NCBI GenBank assembly: GCA_045543555.1
Contig: JAZQMQ010000002.1
Location: forward strand, 1-42,079
From: Colimorpha_A sp045543555
Lineage (GTDB): Bacteria > Bacillota > Clostridia > Oscillospirales > CAG-272
Reading direction: 5' to 3'
Length of the DNA stretch: 42,079 nucleotides
Of this stretch, positions 41,580-42,079 are shown one piece after another. Under the pieces are notes generated by a model that saw only the letters and a list, made by a program, of their open reading frames with translations, ran no database searches and was not told where the DNA came from. Position 1 is the first letter of the stretch, and every line of letters starts with the position of its first letter. The position numbers and the translations under genes are program-made.

Positions 41580-41672
41580 GTACAATTTTCACTCAAATTT
41601 GCGATTTTACATATTATTCACTATTTATTTCTCATTTATTTACAGACACTTCAAACTTTTTCAAAAAAAGCG

Positions 41673-41681
41673 TGATACAAT
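41673..41681 (+). promoter_or_regulatory. Candidate -10 of the htrA-like gene
   Basis: TGATACAAT gives an extended -10 about 30 bases before the start. No good -35 is visible. Confidence 0.45.
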
Positions 41682-41711
41682 AAACACACAAACAACAAAG
41701 GAGGCTTTGTG

Positions 41712-42079
41712 ATGTTCAGAATAATAAAAACAGAAAACAATTCATATCAACATAAAAAAAGCCGCGGTACAAGAGGCGCTGCAATGCTGCTTTCCGTTTC
41801 TCTCCTTTCGGGAGCAATGGGCTTCGGCGGCGGGCTTCTTGCCAACCGGCTGAGCAACGAAAGCATTCCTGTTCACTCAATAAGTACAACTCCGGTTTCG
41901 CTTTCCGGTGCAGAATTCAATGCAGTCAGCGTTGCCGACACCTGTTCCGACAGCGTTGTTGAAATAAGAACGGAAAGCGTTCAGAACAGCCAGCGTTTTG
42001 GCCAGTTTGTTTCCGAAGGCGCAGGAAGCGGTGTTATTGTCACAGCTGACGGCTATATTGCCACAAACAACCACGTTAT
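41712..42079 (+). CDS. HtrA/DegP-like serine protease, N-terminal part (runs off right edge)
   Basis: Envelope quality-control protease; 122 complete codons are visible. A short basic cytoplasmic segment (KKSRGTRG) is followed by one membrane anchor (about 24-46, Gly-rich), a linker rich in Ser and Thr, and the start of the trypsin-like domain: SVADTCSDSVVEIRTES, then GAGSGVIVTADGYIATNNHV, which includes the catalytic His. The Asp and Ser of the triad and the PDZ domain lie beyond the window. AAAGGAGG precedes the ATG with good spacing. Confidence 0.93.
   Translation, partial: MFRIIKTENNSYQHKKSRGTRGAAMLLSVSLLSGAMGFGGGLLANRLSNESIPVHSISTTPVSLSGAEFNAVSVADTCSDSVVEIRTESVQNSQRFGQFVSEGAGSGVIVTADGYIATNNHV

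Overview
The window looks like chromosomal DNA of a low-to-moderate GC Firmicute, most likely class Clostridia. The reasons are the PolC-type replicative polymerase, the pyrH-frr-uppS-cdsA-dxr-rseP-ispG-polC order, a T-box leader on valS, a lepB-ylqF-rnhB cluster, a TIGR04086-type membrane protein beside yajC, strong AAGGAGG ribosome sites, frequent TTG and GTG starts, and near-consensus sigma-A promoters with 17-bp spacers. No rRNA, tRNA, IS element, prophage or CRISPR array was seen.

Layout. 1-1563 (minus): the 5' part of valS with its T-box leader and promoter. 1631-12433 (plus): one long housekeeping run for UMP kinase, ribosome recycling factor, isoprenoid and lipid-carrier steps (uppS, dxr, ispG), phospholipid precursor (cdsA), a site-2 protease and PolC, closed by a terminator shared with the converging genes. 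12439-16149 (minus): comEC, a VTC-domain protein and a DUF4956 protein. 16199-17723 (plus): a 53-residue ORF coupled to a solitary large serine recombinase. 17712-22199: a small accessory sugar region with a divergent AraC regulator / GH2 glycosidase pair and a converging DUF4091 (GH123-like) protein. 22302-24742 (minus): an LCP cell-wall protein followed by glycyl-tRNA synthetase. 24951-29083 (plus): ApgM-type mutase, signal peptidase I, YlqF GTPase, RNase HII and a HAD phosphatase.

29123-32112 (minus): an SPFH/band-7 protein, a TIGR04086-type protein, YajC, a lipoprotein and a small membrane protein. 32239-34353 (plus): topoisomerase III. 34399-38495 (minus): SecA and a polytopic membrane protein. 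38652-39598 (plus): TrmL and a small single-span protein. 39682-41469 (minus): GTP-type PEP carboxykinase. 41712-end (plus): the start of an HtrA-like protease that runs off the window.

Most of the window is core housekeeping: translation, isoprenoid and envelope synthesis, protein export (SecA, YajC, LepB), replication and topology. The parts least explained by known modules are the recombinase plus 53-aa ORF at the comEC start, two unrelated-looking membrane proteins that share the short motif AEHSVKK, a YlqF with a degenerate guanine-specificity motif, and a terminator hairpin that contains the ribosome binding site of the next gene. I did not find a clear, complete new multi-gene system; the best candidate is the 53-aa ORF/recombinase pair. 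Functions are assigned from recognised motifs; no database search was possible.
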